Below, one piece after another: positions 26,057-35,060 of a DNA stretch of 64,000 nt (the first letter of the stretch is position 1; every line of letters begins with the position of its first letter). The DNA comes from an uncultured Candidatus Melainabacteria bacterium. GTDB lineage: Bacteria; Cyanobacteriota; Vampirovibrionia; Gastranaerophilales; Gastranaerophilaceae. The DNA lies in NCBI GenBank assembly GCA_934700335.1, contig CAKUXM010000004.1:62001-126000 (forward strand), in the 5' to 3' direction. The position numbers and the translations under genes are program-made. The notes under the pieces are model-generated. The model was not told the origin of the DNA. It did no database searches and saw nothing but the letters and a program-made list of their open reading frames with translations.

Positions 26057-27658
26057 TTATTTTTCTAAACTGTTACGTCTTTCTTTTCTTACCGTTGAAA
26101 CCAAATTCATATACAACTCTTTATTTTTAGCACTCGGGTCAATATTTGTAGCTTCGTCTAAATATAAAAGAGCCTCTTCATTTCTACCAATAGCTTGATA
26201 GAATTCGCTCATCAATACGTATAATGAAGCATTATCAACGTTTAGAGAGATTGCTTTTTTTAAACTTTCAATCGCAAAATTAATATCTTCAGAAGCATAT
26301 AAAGCTAATGCGTTGAAATAATAGCCTTCATATCTGTTAGAATCTAATTCAATAAGCTTTTGAGCTACGTCAAATAATTCCATACATTTATCAGTTTCTT
26401 CATAAATACGAGCTTGTAAAACCCAGTTATCAAAATAGTTTTCGCTAATTTCTTTAACTTTATCAACAAGTTTTTGCGCTAATTCGTAATTCTTTTCGTG
26501 AATAACAAGATTAATATATTCACACATATATTCAATGCTATCGTAATTTAATTGTAACGCACGTAAGATATAACTTTTAGCCTTTTCATACATACCTAGT
26601 TCAATATAAATTTTTGCTAATGAAAATACAGCAAAATCATCACTAGACTCAAGAGTTACCAACTGTTCTAATTCAAATTTTGCACCTAAAACATCTTTTG
26701 TTTCTAGTTTAACCAAAGCTTTCAAAATCTTTGCTGGTAAATAGTTTTCATCTATTTTCAAAATCTTGGAAACATTTGAATTTGTTTTTTCATATTCATT
26801 ATTTCTGTAATACAAATAAGCCAAGGCATATAAGAATTCTTTGTTATCAGGTTCTCTTAAAATAGCTTCATTAAAGAATTTTACAGCCTCATCAATCCAA
26901 CCGTTTAAGTAATATGCGTTTGCTAAATCAAATGCGTATTGAGCATTGTTAGGTTTTAGAGATAACGCTTTTTGGAAGTAGCTTATGCCGTCCATATATC
27001 TTTCTTCATCTAACGCAAACAATCCTAAATAATGCATACAAATATCATTATCTTCTTTTTTCTCTAACATTTGGAATAAGGCTTTTGATTTATATAGTTC
27101 AAAATTTTTGTAATAAACAACACCAAGCAATGTCAAAACTTTTGAATTTTCACAACCGTTTACAACAAGTTTTTCCAAAAGTTTAATTGCTTCGGCGTAT
27201 TTCATTTTTTCATAATAAGCCTTTGCAATCTCATAAATTACGTTTTCATCAAGGTTTTCGTGAGTTTCATTAAAATCTTCAATAGCTTTAAAATCACCTA
27301 AATCATTCAGAATTTTGATGTATTCAACCATATTTTCGCTTGACGAAGAAATACCTAAGATTTTTACTGCAATTTCTTTTGCTTTTGAAGCTTCATTGTT
27401 TTTTGTTTCAAGTTTTGCCAAAAGTTTTAAACATTCTAAATGATTTTCGTCAATTTCTAACGCTTTTTCAGCATATTGTCTTGCTCTTTCGTCATTACCA
27501 AGTAAAAAATATAAATCTGCTAATTGAGAAAGAATTTCCACATTATTACCTTCTATCGCCAAGGCTTTGTATAGCATTTCGATAGCTTGCTTATAATATC
27601 CTTGTCTTTTCAAGTCAAAAGACTGAGTTATATATGATAAAATTTCATTGTTTGTCAT
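26057..27658 (-). CDS. TPR-repeat protein
   Basis: A 533-residue soluble protein made almost wholly of tetratricopeptide repeats (for example YYKQAIEMLYKALAIEGNN, ARQYAEKALEIDENHLECL, YFQKALSLKPNNAQYAFDLA). No catalytic domain or signal peptide is seen, so it is probably a cytoplasmic scaffold. Its start overlaps the end of the FtsB-like gene by 14 bp, implying translational coupling. It converges on the phospholipase D-like gene with five bases between; an AT-rich hairpin spans the two stop codons. Confidence 0.85.
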   Translation of the reverse strand: MTNNEILSYITQSFDLKRQGYYKQAIEMLYKALAIEGNNVEILSQLADLYFLLGNDERARQYAEKALEIDENHLECLKLLAKLETKNNEASKAKEIAVKILGISSSSENMVEYIKILNDLGDFKAIEDFNETHENLDENVIYEIAKAYYEKMKYAEAIKLLEKLVVNGCENSKVLTLLGVVYYKNFELYKSKALFQMLEKKEDNDICMHYLGLFALDEERYMDGISYFQKALSLKPNNAQYAFDLANAYYLNGWIDEAVKFFNEAILREPDNKEFLYALAYLYYRNNEYEKTNSNVSKILKIDENYLPAKILKALVKLETKDVLGAKFELEQLVTLESSDDFAVFSLAKIYIELGMYEKAKSYILRALQLNYDSIEYMCEYINLVIHEKNYELAQKLVDKVKEISENYFDNWVLQARIYEETDKCMELFDVAQKLIELDSNRYEGYYFNALALYASEDINFAIESLKKAISLNVDNASLYVLMSEFYQAIGRNEEALLYLDEATNIDPSAKNKELYMNLVSTVRKERRNSLEK

Positions 27659-28139
27659 GTTTACCTAACTTTTTCAATATACCTATTTTTTTATTTGATT
27701 GAGTTTCCTCATTACTTTGTTTTTTAATTTCGTTAATGATAATTAAAACCTCGTCATTACCTGCCATTTTAAGATTGTTTCTCGCAATTGCTTCTAAACT
27801 TTCCGCTGAAGAGAAATATTTTAATTCTTTTTTAAGTTGTCTATTTTTTGTTTCTGCTTCAAATTGAGATTTTTTAATAGCTGCAATTTTTGTTTGATAA
27901 GCAATAACCTTAGTTATGTTCAAAATAGCACTGAACGCAACTTGAGCTAAAAATATTAAAAGTACAATGGTTAAAAATGAATAATAAAAACTTTGAGATT
28001 TTTGATTTTTTTGATTTTTTTTGTCAGCTTTTTCTTTAAGAAAAGCAACTTTATTTACCCCTCTAGAAGAAGCTTTTAATTGTCTTTTAGAAAGTTTTTT
28101 ATTAGAAAATCTTTTTTTATTATCAATTTCTCTTTTCAT
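27645..28139 (-). CDS. FtsB/DivIC/FtsL-like septum protein
   Basis: A 164-residue bitopic protein: a strongly basic cytoplasmic N-terminus, one membrane helix at about residues 52-75 (YYSFLTIVLLIFLAQVAFSAIL), a coiled coil, then SLEAIARNNLKMAGNDEVLII, which fits the E-x-x-A-R-x-x-L-x-M signature of FtsB/DivIC proteins that hold the divisome's FtsL-FtsQ complex. The long basic head is unusual for FtsB. The TPR gene overlaps its 3' end. A TATAAT lies on the minus strand about 20 bases before the ATG. Confidence 0.7.
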   Translation of the reverse strand: MKREIDNKKRFSNKKLSKRQLKASSRGVNKVAFLKEKADKKNQKNQKSQSFYYSFLTIVLLIFLAQVAFSAILNITKVIAYQTKIAAIKKSQFEAETKNRQLKKELKYFSSAESLEAIARNNLKMAGNDEVLIIINEIKKQSNEETQSNKKIGILKKLGKHDKQ

Positions 28140-28171
28140 TTTTACCGTACAACGATTATAATATAATTTAA

Positions 28172-28927
28172 TTATAAACGCAAAGTTGTTTCAAATTTTA
28201 CAACATTTTTTCTATTACCGTTTTGATAATAAGATTGACCTATACCTACACCCACTGCGAGAGGATTGTCTTTTATAAACTGTGGAGTATATCTTAACAT
28301 GATAGTATTATCATTTCTTGTACCCAGAACATTGGCTTTAAAGGTATCACTTAAAACAAAGCCTTTGCCTATTTTTATTTCAGGAGTTAGGTATATATGA
28401 TCAGCTTGCAAACCTGTTGACATATAAGAATCTTTACCATAAGTAGCTTGGATACCAAAACGCTTTGTATCATATCTTGCAAAAAATTTCGTACTGTATT
28501 CGTATTCGCCAGTATCAATATCAGCACCGTAAATTGTACCAAACGAGAACTTACCTAATTTTTCTGTATATGAAGTAACAAAGTTATCAACTTGATGTTC
28601 GTTCGCATAATGTTGTTTTGCACCAGCTTGTCTGTTTTTAATATCTTCGTAATTAACCCCTTTTATATCCAAAACAGAATATTGATTATAAGTTGAAGGA
28701 TTTTTTATATTTAAGAAAACACCTTCTGCATCTTTTATTTGGTCAAAAAATACAGTTCCATCTGGATAGTATTCAACATACCCATTCAAAACTTCTACCT
28801 CTTGGTCGTCTCCATCTACAACATCGTTAGCAACAACTTCCTCATTTTGAAGAGTTTGACTATCTTCAGAATAAGCCATTATTGGGCAAAATAGTAAAAT
28901 TGTAAATATTAACAAAAATCTCTTCAT
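28172..28927 (-). CDS. Likely outer-membrane beta-barrel protein, unknown
   Basis: A 251-residue protein with a signal peptide (RFLLIFTILLFCPIMAYS). An acidic linker and a YPDGTVFFDQIKDAEG segment come first; the second half alternates polar and hydrophobic residues in strand-like runs (KFFARYDTKRFGIQATYG, VGVGIGQSYYQNG) and ends VVKFETTLRL, as barrel proteins often end. No family recognised. The TTGAAA-17-TAGAAT promoter ends six bases before the ATG, so it is probably leaderless. Confidence 0.65.
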   Translation of the reverse strand: MKRFLLIFTILLFCPIMAYSEDSQTLQNEEVVANDVVDGDDQEVEVLNGYVEYYPDGTVFFDQIKDAEGVFLNIKNPSTYNQYSVLDIKGVNYEDIKNRQAGAKQHYANEHQVDNFVTSYTEKLGKFSFGTIYGADIDTGEYEYSTKFFARYDTKRFGIQATYGKDSYMSTGLQADHIYLTPEIKIGKGFVLSDTFKANVLGTRNDNTIMLRYTPQFIKDNPLAVGVGIGQSYYQNGNRKNVVKFETTLRL

Positions 28928-28933
28928 AGCTCT

Positions 28934-28962
28934 ATTCTAAAATATTTTGAACATTGTTTCAA
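28934..28962 (-). promoter_or_regulatory. Leaderless-type promoter of the barrel-like gene
   Basis: Minus strand TTGAAA (28962-28957), a 17-bp spacer, TAGAAT (28939-28934), six bases, then ATG 28927. Seen directly. Confidence 0.6.
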
Positions 28963-28976
28963 GTCATAAAGATTTA

Positions 28977-29004
28977 TTGCAAGAAATTTTTTAGTAAATA
29001 TAAT
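28977..29004 (+). promoter_or_regulatory. ilvC promoter
   Basis: TTGCAA (28977-28982), a 16-bp spacer, TATAAT (28999-29004). The leader of about 20 bases holds a GAGG ribosome-binding site and is too short for a T-box or peptide attenuator. Confidence 0.6.
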
Positions 29005-29032
29005 TAAAACAAGTGGTAGTGAGGTAAAGAAA

Positions 29033-30055
29033 ATGACAGAATTAAAAATTTATTTAGACAAAGATATTAATCAAGATTTAATCAAAACAAAAAAAATTGC
29101 GGTAATCGGATTTGGTTCACAAGGTTACGGTCAATCAATGAACTTGAAAGATTCAGGTTGCGACGTTGTTTTAGGCTTAAGACAAGGTGGCAAGAGTGAT
29201 GAAAAAGCTAAAAACTACGGTTTTAAAACAATGGCAATCAAAGATGCTGTTCAATGGGCAGACATCGTTCAAATCTTAATTCCTGATGAAATTCAATCAA
29301 AAGTATATGAAACAGAAATTGCACCATATATGACAGCTGGTAAATACTTAATGTTTTCACACGGTTTCAACATTCACTTTAAAAAAATCGTTGCACCAGA
29401 AGGCGTTAGTGTAATAATGGTAGCACCAAAAGGTCCGGGACACACAGTAAGAAGTGAATACGAAGCAGGTAAAGGTGTTCCTTCATTAATCGCTGTATAT
29501 CAAGATGCAACAGGAGATTCAAGAGAAGTTGCATTATCTTACGCAAGTGCTATTGGTGCAGGTAGAGCTGGCGTTATTGAAACTACTTTCAAAGAAGAAA
29601 CTGAAACAGACTTATTCGGCGAACAAGCCGTTCTTTGCGGTGGTTGCACAGCATTAATCAAAGCTGGTTTTGAAACACTTGTAGAAGCTGGTTATTCTCC
29701 ATATATGGCATACTTTGAAGTTTGCCACGAAATGAAATTAATCGTTGACTTAATCAATCAAGGTGGTTTTGCAGATATGAGATACTCTATTTCTAATACT
29801 GCTGAATACGGCGACTTAACTAGAGGCCCTCGTGTTATCACTGAAGAATCTAAAAAAGCTATGAAAGAAATTCTTTCAGAAATTCAATCTGGCGAATTTG
29901 CAGATGAATTCTTAAACGAAGTAAATTCTGGCAACAAAAAATTCAATGAATTAAGAGAAGAAGGCAGAAACCACCAAATTGAAAAAGTTGGTGCAGAAAT
30001 CCGTTCTTCATTCACTTGGAGCAAATCAAAAATTATCGATAGAGATAAAAACTAA
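29033..30055 (+). CDS. ilvC: Ketol-acid reductoisomerase
   Basis: The second common step of branched-chain amino-acid synthesis: NAD(P)H-dependent conversion of acetolactate or acetohydroxybutyrate. Seen: the Rossmann motif GFGSQGYGQSMNLKDSG at residues 26-42 with LRQGGKS after it, then the C-terminal helical knotted domain with ETDLFGEQAVLCGG, whose Asp and Glu bind Mg2+, and ISNTAEYGD. The length of 340 residues is that of class I enzymes. It stands alone between its own promoter and a strong terminator, apart from other ilv genes. Confidence 0.97.
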   Translation: MTELKIYLDKDINQDLIKTKKIAVIGFGSQGYGQSMNLKDSGCDVVLGLRQGGKSDEKAKNYGFKTMAIKDAVQWADIVQILIPDEIQSKVYETEIAPYMTAGKYLMFSHGFNIHFKKIVAPEGVSVIMVAPKGPGHTVRSEYEAGKGVPSLIAVYQDATGDSREVALSYASAIGAGRAGVIETTFKEETETDLFGEQAVLCGGCTALIKAGFETLVEAGYSPYMAYFEVCHEMKLIVDLINQGGFADMRYSISNTAEYGDLTRGPRVITEESKKAMKEILSEIQSGEFADEFLNEVNSGNKKFNELREEGRNHQIEKVGAEIRSSFTWSKSKIIDRDKN

Positions 30056-30074
30056 TAACAATTAGCAATTAACT

Positions 30075-30102
30075 AAAAGGGTTCTTTTTAGAACCCTTTT
30101 TT
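30075..30102 (+). terminator. ilvC rho-independent terminator
   Basis: AAAAGGGTTC (30075-30084), loop TTTTTA, GAACCCTTTT (30091-30100), then TT. It ends the ilvC transcript 20 bp after the stop codon. Confidence 0.88.
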
Positions 30103-30124
30103 AAAAAGAATAAATGAGGTAAAA

Positions 30125-30952
30125 ATGTTTAACACAGAAACAATATACGAAGTAGTAATATTTTCAATAGGAGATACAAAATCAGGTACTAAAATGGGAA
30201 AACTTCAATTAAAAGACCCTGAAGATGATAGCCTTTTAAACTGTATTCTTTGGGAAGAAACACTAAACAGACTTGATAGCAAATTATTCAGAACAGGAAA
30301 TAAATTACGTATTGTTTCTGGCTCTTTTAACGAAAAATATAACAACTGCTTGGTTTCAGCATTAGAATTAATTGAAGAAGCTAAAACAGGTCTTGAAAAA
30401 GACGAACAAGAACAAGTTTATGGAGAAATTGTTAACTACATAGAAAAGATTTCAGATGAAAAATTAAAAACATTCTTAAAAGAATATTTTGACAAACACG
30501 AACACGAAATAAAAGTTGCACCAGCAGCAAAATTAATGCACCATAACTATCTTGGCGGATTAATGATTCATACTCTTGAATGCTTAAAATATGCAGACAC
30601 AATTCTTGAAACATCATTCCAAAGAATTTCAAGAGACAAAATCTATGCAGCATGTATTCTTCACGATATCGGGAAAATCTTTGAATACACTATTGATGAA
30701 GAATCTGGATTGATAGATTATAACGAAGAATTTAAAAAAGATTGGTTAACACACTCACAATATGGATACTCTTTGTGTATGGAACATGGCTTCAAAGGCA
30801 TTGCCAGAATGATTGCAGCACACCATGGCAGAGCAGATTGGGGAGCAATCATTGACTTAAATGACAAAGATGTAGAATCTGATTGTTACCTAATTCACCA
30901 TATAGACGACCTTTCAGCGAAATTTGGCAAAATTAGCATAAGTATGCTATAA
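30125..30952 (+). CDS. YhaM-type 3'-5' exoribonuclease (OB-fold plus HD domain)
   Basis: A 275-residue protein with an N-terminal OB-fold-like region (KMGKLQLKDPEDDSLLNCILW) and an HD domain from about residue 135: HHNYLGGLMIHTLEC, the HD pair ACILHDIGKIFEY, and AAHHGRADWG. This arrangement is that of YhaM/CbfA metal-dependent 3'-5' nucleases. Shine-Dalgarno GAGG precedes ATG 30125. thrB follows after 25 bp. Another HD phosphohydrolase function is possible but less likely given the OB part. Confidence 0.8.
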   Translation: MFNTETIYEVVIFSIGDTKSGTKMGKLQLKDPEDDSLLNCILWEETLNRLDSKLFRTGNKLRIVSGSFNEKYNNCLVSALELIEEAKTGLEKDEQEQVYGEIVNYIEKISDEKLKTFLKEYFDKHEHEIKVAPAAKLMHHNYLGGLMIHTLECLKYADTILETSFQRISRDKIYAACILHDIGKIFEYTIDEESGLIDYNEEFKKDWLTHSQYGYSLCMEHGFKGIARMIAAHHGRADWGAIIDLNDKDVESDCYLIHHIDDLSAKFGKISISML

Positions 30953-30977
30953 TGCAATGGGTTACAAAAGGTAAGAT

Positions 30978-31949
30978 ATGAAAGTAAGTGTAAAAGTTCC
31001 AGCTACATCAGCAAATTTAGGACCAGGATTTGATTGTCTTGGCTTGGCTTTGCCAATCTATAATATTATAACTATTGAAGAAAAAGTTCTTCCAGGTAGC
31101 GGAACAGAAATTAATATTATTACAAATAAACCTTCAGATGAAGCATCTGCAAGCCAAATTCCTACAGACGAAAATTGCATTGTTTATAAAGCTGTAGAAA
31201 TGTTATATAGCTTGACAGGTCAAACACCTACCGATTTAAAAATAACAATTGAAACACAAATTCCAATTGCAAGAGGATTAGGAAGTTCAGCATCTGTAAT
31301 CGTTGGGGGATTAATGGCAGCAAACGCATTGCTAGGAAATCCAGCTGATGAAGCGGCTATTTTATCTATCGCAACAGAAGTTGAAAAACACCCTGACAAT
31401 ATTGTTCCTGCAGTTATTGGAGGCTTGGTAGCAAGTTCTATAGAAGATGACGGAAGCGTTTTCTATCACAAACTGGAATGGCCGGAAGATTGGCACGTAA
31501 CGCTTTGTATTCCAGATTATGAATTACAAACTGAAATTGCTCGTTCTGTGTTACCTAAAGAAGTTCCAATGCAAGATGCGACATTTAATGCAATGAGATG
31601 CGCAATGCTTATGGAAGCTATCAGAAACAAAGATGTTGAATTAATGAAATATGCTCTAAAAGACAAGCTTCATCAACAATACAGAATGAAACTTTTACCA
31701 GCATTTGCTGAAATTCAGCAATCAATGAAAGAAGAAGAAAACGTTATGGGTTGTGTTTTATCAGGCGCAGGACCAACAATTCTTATTATCTCACAAGGCA
31801 ACAATATCGATAATATTAAACAAAAAGTTAGAGAATGCTGGAATCAATTTAATATTAACGGCGAAATTGTCTCAACAAAAGTTGAACAAGAAGGCGCTAA
31901 GATAGTAGATGTGCATAGCGAACGATTAAATTCTCACCAAACAGTATAA
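30978..31949 (+). CDS. thrB: Homoserine kinase
   Basis: GHMP-family kinase that phosphorylates homoserine on the way to threonine. Seen: VPATSANLGPGFDCLGLAL at the N-terminus, the ATP loop PIARGLGSSASVIVGGL near residue 95, and the C-terminal GCVLSGAGPTILII motif. 323 residues is normal. Its last 53 bp overlap, antisense, the 3' end of dgkA. thrA and thrC are not here. Confidence 0.94.
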   Translation: MKVSVKVPATSANLGPGFDCLGLALPIYNIITIEEKVLPGSGTEINIITNKPSDEASASQIPTDENCIVYKAVEMLYSLTGQTPTDLKITIETQIPIARGLGSSASVIVGGLMAANALLGNPADEAAILSIATEVEKHPDNIVPAVIGGLVASSIEDDGSVFYHKLEWPEDWHVTLCIPDYELQTEIARSVLPKEVPMQDATFNAMRCAMLMEAIRNKDVELMKYALKDKLHQQYRMKLLPAFAEIQQSMKEEENVMGCVLSGAGPTILIISQGNNIDNIKQKVRECWNQFNINGEIVSTKVEQEGAKIVDVHSERLNSHQTV

Positions 31950-32286
31950 TCCCGATAATTATGCTCATAAATGTTGCAAACATAACAGCCCCAGCGGCAA
32001 TATCTTTTGCCATACCAACGAGCTTTGAATATTTGTTGTGAAATACTGCATCTAAACCGTATTCTAAGCCCGAATTAACCATTTCAGCAACAATTACCAT
32101 TGAAATTGTCAATAATAAAATACAAAATCTTACAGCTGTAAAATTCAAATAATACGCAGCTATTAAAACTAAAATAGCAATAACAAAATGTATTCTAATA
32201 TTACCCTCTGATTTCAAAGCTAAACGAATACCTCTGTTTGCGTTTCTAAATGCGCCAAATAAACCTTGAGATTTGTATTTAGACAT
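31897..32286 (-). CDS. dgkA: Diacylglycerol / undecaprenol kinase
   Basis: A small integral membrane kinase of 129 residues. Seen: the amphipathic N-terminus FGAFRNANRGIRLALKSEGNIRIHF, then the family core AEMVNSGLEYGLDAVFHNKYSKLVGMAKDIAAGAV with the catalytic and Mg-binding Glu residues, and three membrane segments. Gram-positive relatives phosphorylate undecaprenol. Third in the likely operon pgpH-ybeY-dgkA, a common order. It overlaps the convergent thrB gene by 53 bp. Confidence 0.92.
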   Translation of the reverse strand: MSKYKSQGLFGAFRNANRGIRLALKSEGNIRIHFVIAILVLIAAYYLNFTAVRFCILLLTISMVIVAEMVNSGLEYGLDAVFHNKYSKLVGMAKDIAAGAVMFATFMSIIIGIILFGENLIVRYAHLLS

Positions 32287-32290
32287 ATTT

Positions 32291-32815
32291 TCATAATCCT
32301 TTTACTAACGATAATGCATCTTCTTGCGACTTTACAATAAAATTATATTCTTCTTCTGTTTGATGGTCAAATCCTAACAAGTGCATCATACCGTGAGCGA
32401 TTAGAAAGTTAAGTTCTCTCTCTCTTGTACAACCTTTTTCGATAGCATTTTTTTCTACTTTATCAAGAGCAATAATAATTTCACCTAAATTTATTTCTCC
32501 ATCAAAAATAAATTTTTCATCATCAGCACTATCTGCAAAAATTGCAAAAGTAATGATATCTGCTGGATAATCTTTATCTCTATAATCTCTATTCATAGTG
32601 TGAGTTTTTTCACTATCACAGAAAAGAATATCAAAAACGATTGTGTCATACTCTTGATTTTTTAAACAGGAATTGTCATAAATCTCAGTCGTTGATAAAA
32701 AATATTTCAAGAAAACACGGGCATTATCAATTAATTGTTTTTGATTAACGTCCCATTCTTCATAAATATTTTCTGTAAATATATTAATTGTTGGAATTTT
32801 TTTCATTTTTTTCAT
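32291..32815 (-). CDS. ybeY: Endoribonuclease YbeY
   Basis: Zinc-dependent RNase in 16S rRNA 3'-end maturation and ribosome quality control. Seen: the metal site HGMMHLLGFDHQTEEEY (H-x3-H-x5-H) near residue 140 and the upstream DIITFAIF / GEINLGEIIIALD pattern. At 174 residues it has a slightly long N-terminus. The gene begins 32 bp inside the end of pgpH; either ATG 32815 or 32806 (MKKI) could be used, both after a GGAAA. dgkA follows four bases after its stop. Confidence 0.93.
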   Translation of the reverse strand: MKKMKKIPTINIFTENIYEEWDVNQKQLIDNARVFLKYFLSTTEIYDNSCLKNQEYDTIVFDILFCDSEKTHTMNRDYRDKDYPADIITFAIFADSADDEKFIFDGEINLGEIIIALDKVEKNAIEKGCTRERELNFLIAHGMMHLLGFDHQTEEEYNFIVKSQEDALSLVKGL

Positions 32816-34976
32816 TTTCCAAAGATTTTATTTTTTCTTCAAATTCTCTATCCATAACATCTGGAAGAATTTTTTTAGCTTTTTCAACTTCTTTATCTAT
32901 ATCGTTTTGATATTTAATTCTTTCGTGTTGCATACCACGAATAATTCTGCTAAAGGTAGAAGCGATTGTTTTCAAATCTTTAAGAGTTAGCGGAGAGTCA
33001 GACAATTGACCGTCATTGACTCTGTCTGCAATAATTTTATCAATAACAATATCAACTTCTTCAGGAGTTGGAGTCTTTAAAGAACGAACAGCAGATTCTG
33101 TCGCATCAGCAATCATAAGAATTGCAGCCTCTTTAGATTTAGGTTTTGGACCAGGATATCTAAATTGTTCTTCTTTAATATTTTCAGCACCTTCTTCTTG
33201 AACAGCTCTGTTGTAGAAATAACTAGCCAAACTGTCGCCGTGATGTTGTAGGATAAAATCTAAAATTATAGGCGGTAAATTATTTTCTTTTGCAATTTCA
33301 ATACCGTCTTTTGCGTGAGAAATAATAACTGTTTTACTAATTTTTGGATTTAATTTAGTATGAGGGTTTTCGATACCAAAAGAAGATTGGTTTTCAACGA
33401 AGAATAATGGTCTTTTTAATTTACCAATATCATGATAAAGAGCACCAGCTCTAGCAACGATAGGGTCAGCACCAATAGCTTCTGCAGCAGCTTCACATAA
33501 ATGAGAAACTAATAATGAGTGGTGATAAGTTCCAGGAGCTTCCATTTGCAAACGTTTCAATAGAGGTTGATTATGGTCAACAAGCTCTGCTAAACCATAA
33601 GGTGTTGTAATTCTAAATGCGCTTTCAAGCATTGGCATAACACCAAGTGCGATAACCGCACTTATAATACCGTTTACGAAAGCCATTGAAGAATCTCTTA
33701 AAATTAATACGTTGTCGATATCGATTAAGAATTTTTCTAATAAGTAAACACTCATTACAACTAAAACCCCTGTTAATGCAACATAAAAGCCAACTTTAAT
33801 AAGGTCAGAACGTCTTGAGAACTTAACTTTAGAAACCGTAATTTCTGCAACTAATAAAATCAGTATGAATGAGATTAAAAACTCGATATCAAAGTGCAGA
33901 CCTAAAGTTAGGTTGCATAATAATAACAACGTTGCTAAGAATGCTAAACGAGAGTTGGCAAAAATTGATAAGATTATTATGTAAGCTGGGAATGGTAAAA
34001 TATATGGTGAAAAACCTGTTGGTAATAATACTGCAACCAATGCTGTTACTAATGATAAAACTGCAAAAATAGATAAGTTTGATTTTGCAGGGTGTCGTTT
34101 TTCGTAATCATCTTTAAACATAATAAAGATAAATGTCGAGAAGGCTACAAAGAAGTAAATGCCTAGTAAACCTAAGAAGTTAATATCTACTAAGTTGTAA
34201 CCAGCCTGTCTTAAAGCATCACGTTTTAATTTTGTAACAGGTTCGCCTTCAAATAAGATTTTGTCGCCTTTTTCAAAAACAACTTCATAAGGTTTTACAG
34301 AATTACGTGCATTTTTTCTTGCAATGTCTGTTGCAATCTCGTCAACAACCATATTAGGAACAATTACTTGCTCTAAAAGGGCGTTGACAATTGTATTTTG
34401 GTGTTTTGTAAGATTTAAAGCATAATGTTTTTGGAAGATTTTGCGCAAATTATCTTTTTCAAAATCTTTTTCAGAAATACCTGTTGCAAGGATATTTGTA
34501 AGAGTTAATTTTGTTTGTTCAAATACTTTGTTTAATGCCGAATCATTAGCATTTAAAAGATATGACACGATGTAATTACGTTGATTATCATCTGGAATAT
34601 CAAATAGAGCACCCAACTCATCTTTTTTAGTAAATCTTGTAGTATTTTTACTTCTGATTGCATGAATAGAATTTTCTAAAGATGTCAAATTTGTTTTAAC
34701 AAAATCATCTTCAGCAGTTGTAAGAACAGGCTCAATCTTTGATTCAACCTCTTTACGTTGACGTTCTGTCTTTTTTGTATCAACAACAACAATTGTTTTT
34801 TCTGCAATAACATCTTTTTTAGAGATACCGTTTTCAACTATCTTTTGGAAAAAGAAGTTTTGAGAGCTAACAATAAAAGTCATTGCAACAGTGAACATAA
34901 TAAAAGACACTGCAAAGCGAAAAGTTGAAGATGCCAAGATTTCAGCAAATTTTTCTTTATAATTCAGTTTTATCAT
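32784..34976 (-). CDS. pgpH: PgpH/YqfF-type 7TM-HD phosphohydrolase
   Basis: A 730-residue membrane protein: one N-terminal span, a large outside 7TMR-HDED domain, seven membrane spans around residues 265-450, and a cytoplasmic HD domain with APGTYHHSLLVSHLCEAAAE, ALYHDIGKLKRP and LDFILQHHGDS. PgpH of Listeria hydrolyses cyclic di-AMP; the same role is likely but not proved here. It heads pgpH-ybeY-dgkA. The short intergenic stretch to the glycosyltransferase gene (35061) holds no recognised element. Confidence 0.9.
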   Translation of the reverse strand: MIKLNYKEKFAEILASSTFRFAVSFIMFTVAMTFIVSSQNFFFQKIVENGISKKDVIAEKTIVVVDTKKTERQRKEVESKIEPVLTTAEDDFVKTNLTSLENSIHAIRSKNTTRFTKKDELGALFDIPDDNQRNYIVSYLLNANDSALNKVFEQTKLTLTNILATGISEKDFEKDNLRKIFQKHYALNLTKHQNTIVNALLEQVIVPNMVVDEIATDIARKNARNSVKPYEVVFEKGDKILFEGEPVTKLKRDALRQAGYNLVDINFLGLLGIYFFVAFSTFIFIMFKDDYEKRHPAKSNLSIFAVLSLVTALVAVLLPTGFSPYILPFPAYIIILSIFANSRLAFLATLLLLCNLTLGLHFDIEFLISFILILLVAEITVSKVKFSRRSDLIKVGFYVALTGVLVVMSVYLLEKFLIDIDNVLILRDSSMAFVNGIISAVIALGVMPMLESAFRITTPYGLAELVDHNQPLLKRLQMEAPGTYHHSLLVSHLCEAAAEAIGADPIVARAGALYHDIGKLKRPLFFVENQSSFGIENPHTKLNPKISKTVIISHAKDGIEIAKENNLPPIILDFILQHHGDSLASYFYNRAVQEEGAENIKEEQFRYPGPKPKSKEAAILMIADATESAVRSLKTPTPEEVDIVIDKIIADRVNDGQLSDSPLTLKDLKTIASTFSRIIRGMQHERIKYQNDIDKEVEKAKKILPDVMDREFEEKIKSLENEKNEKNSNN

Positions 34977-35060
34977 ATATAAAAATCCTATTTAAATTCG
35001 GTTTATTACATATATTTTAATACATACTTAAAATTTTGCAAGAATCAAACAAATTTGACT

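Noticed and set aside
26041..26065. Terminator between the PLD and TPR genes
   Set aside because: The hairpin is made only of A/T with a bulge and covers both stop codons; too weak to claim as a terminator feature.
29005..29032. T-box or peptide attenuator for ilvC
   Set aside because: The leader is about 20 bases, too short for either.
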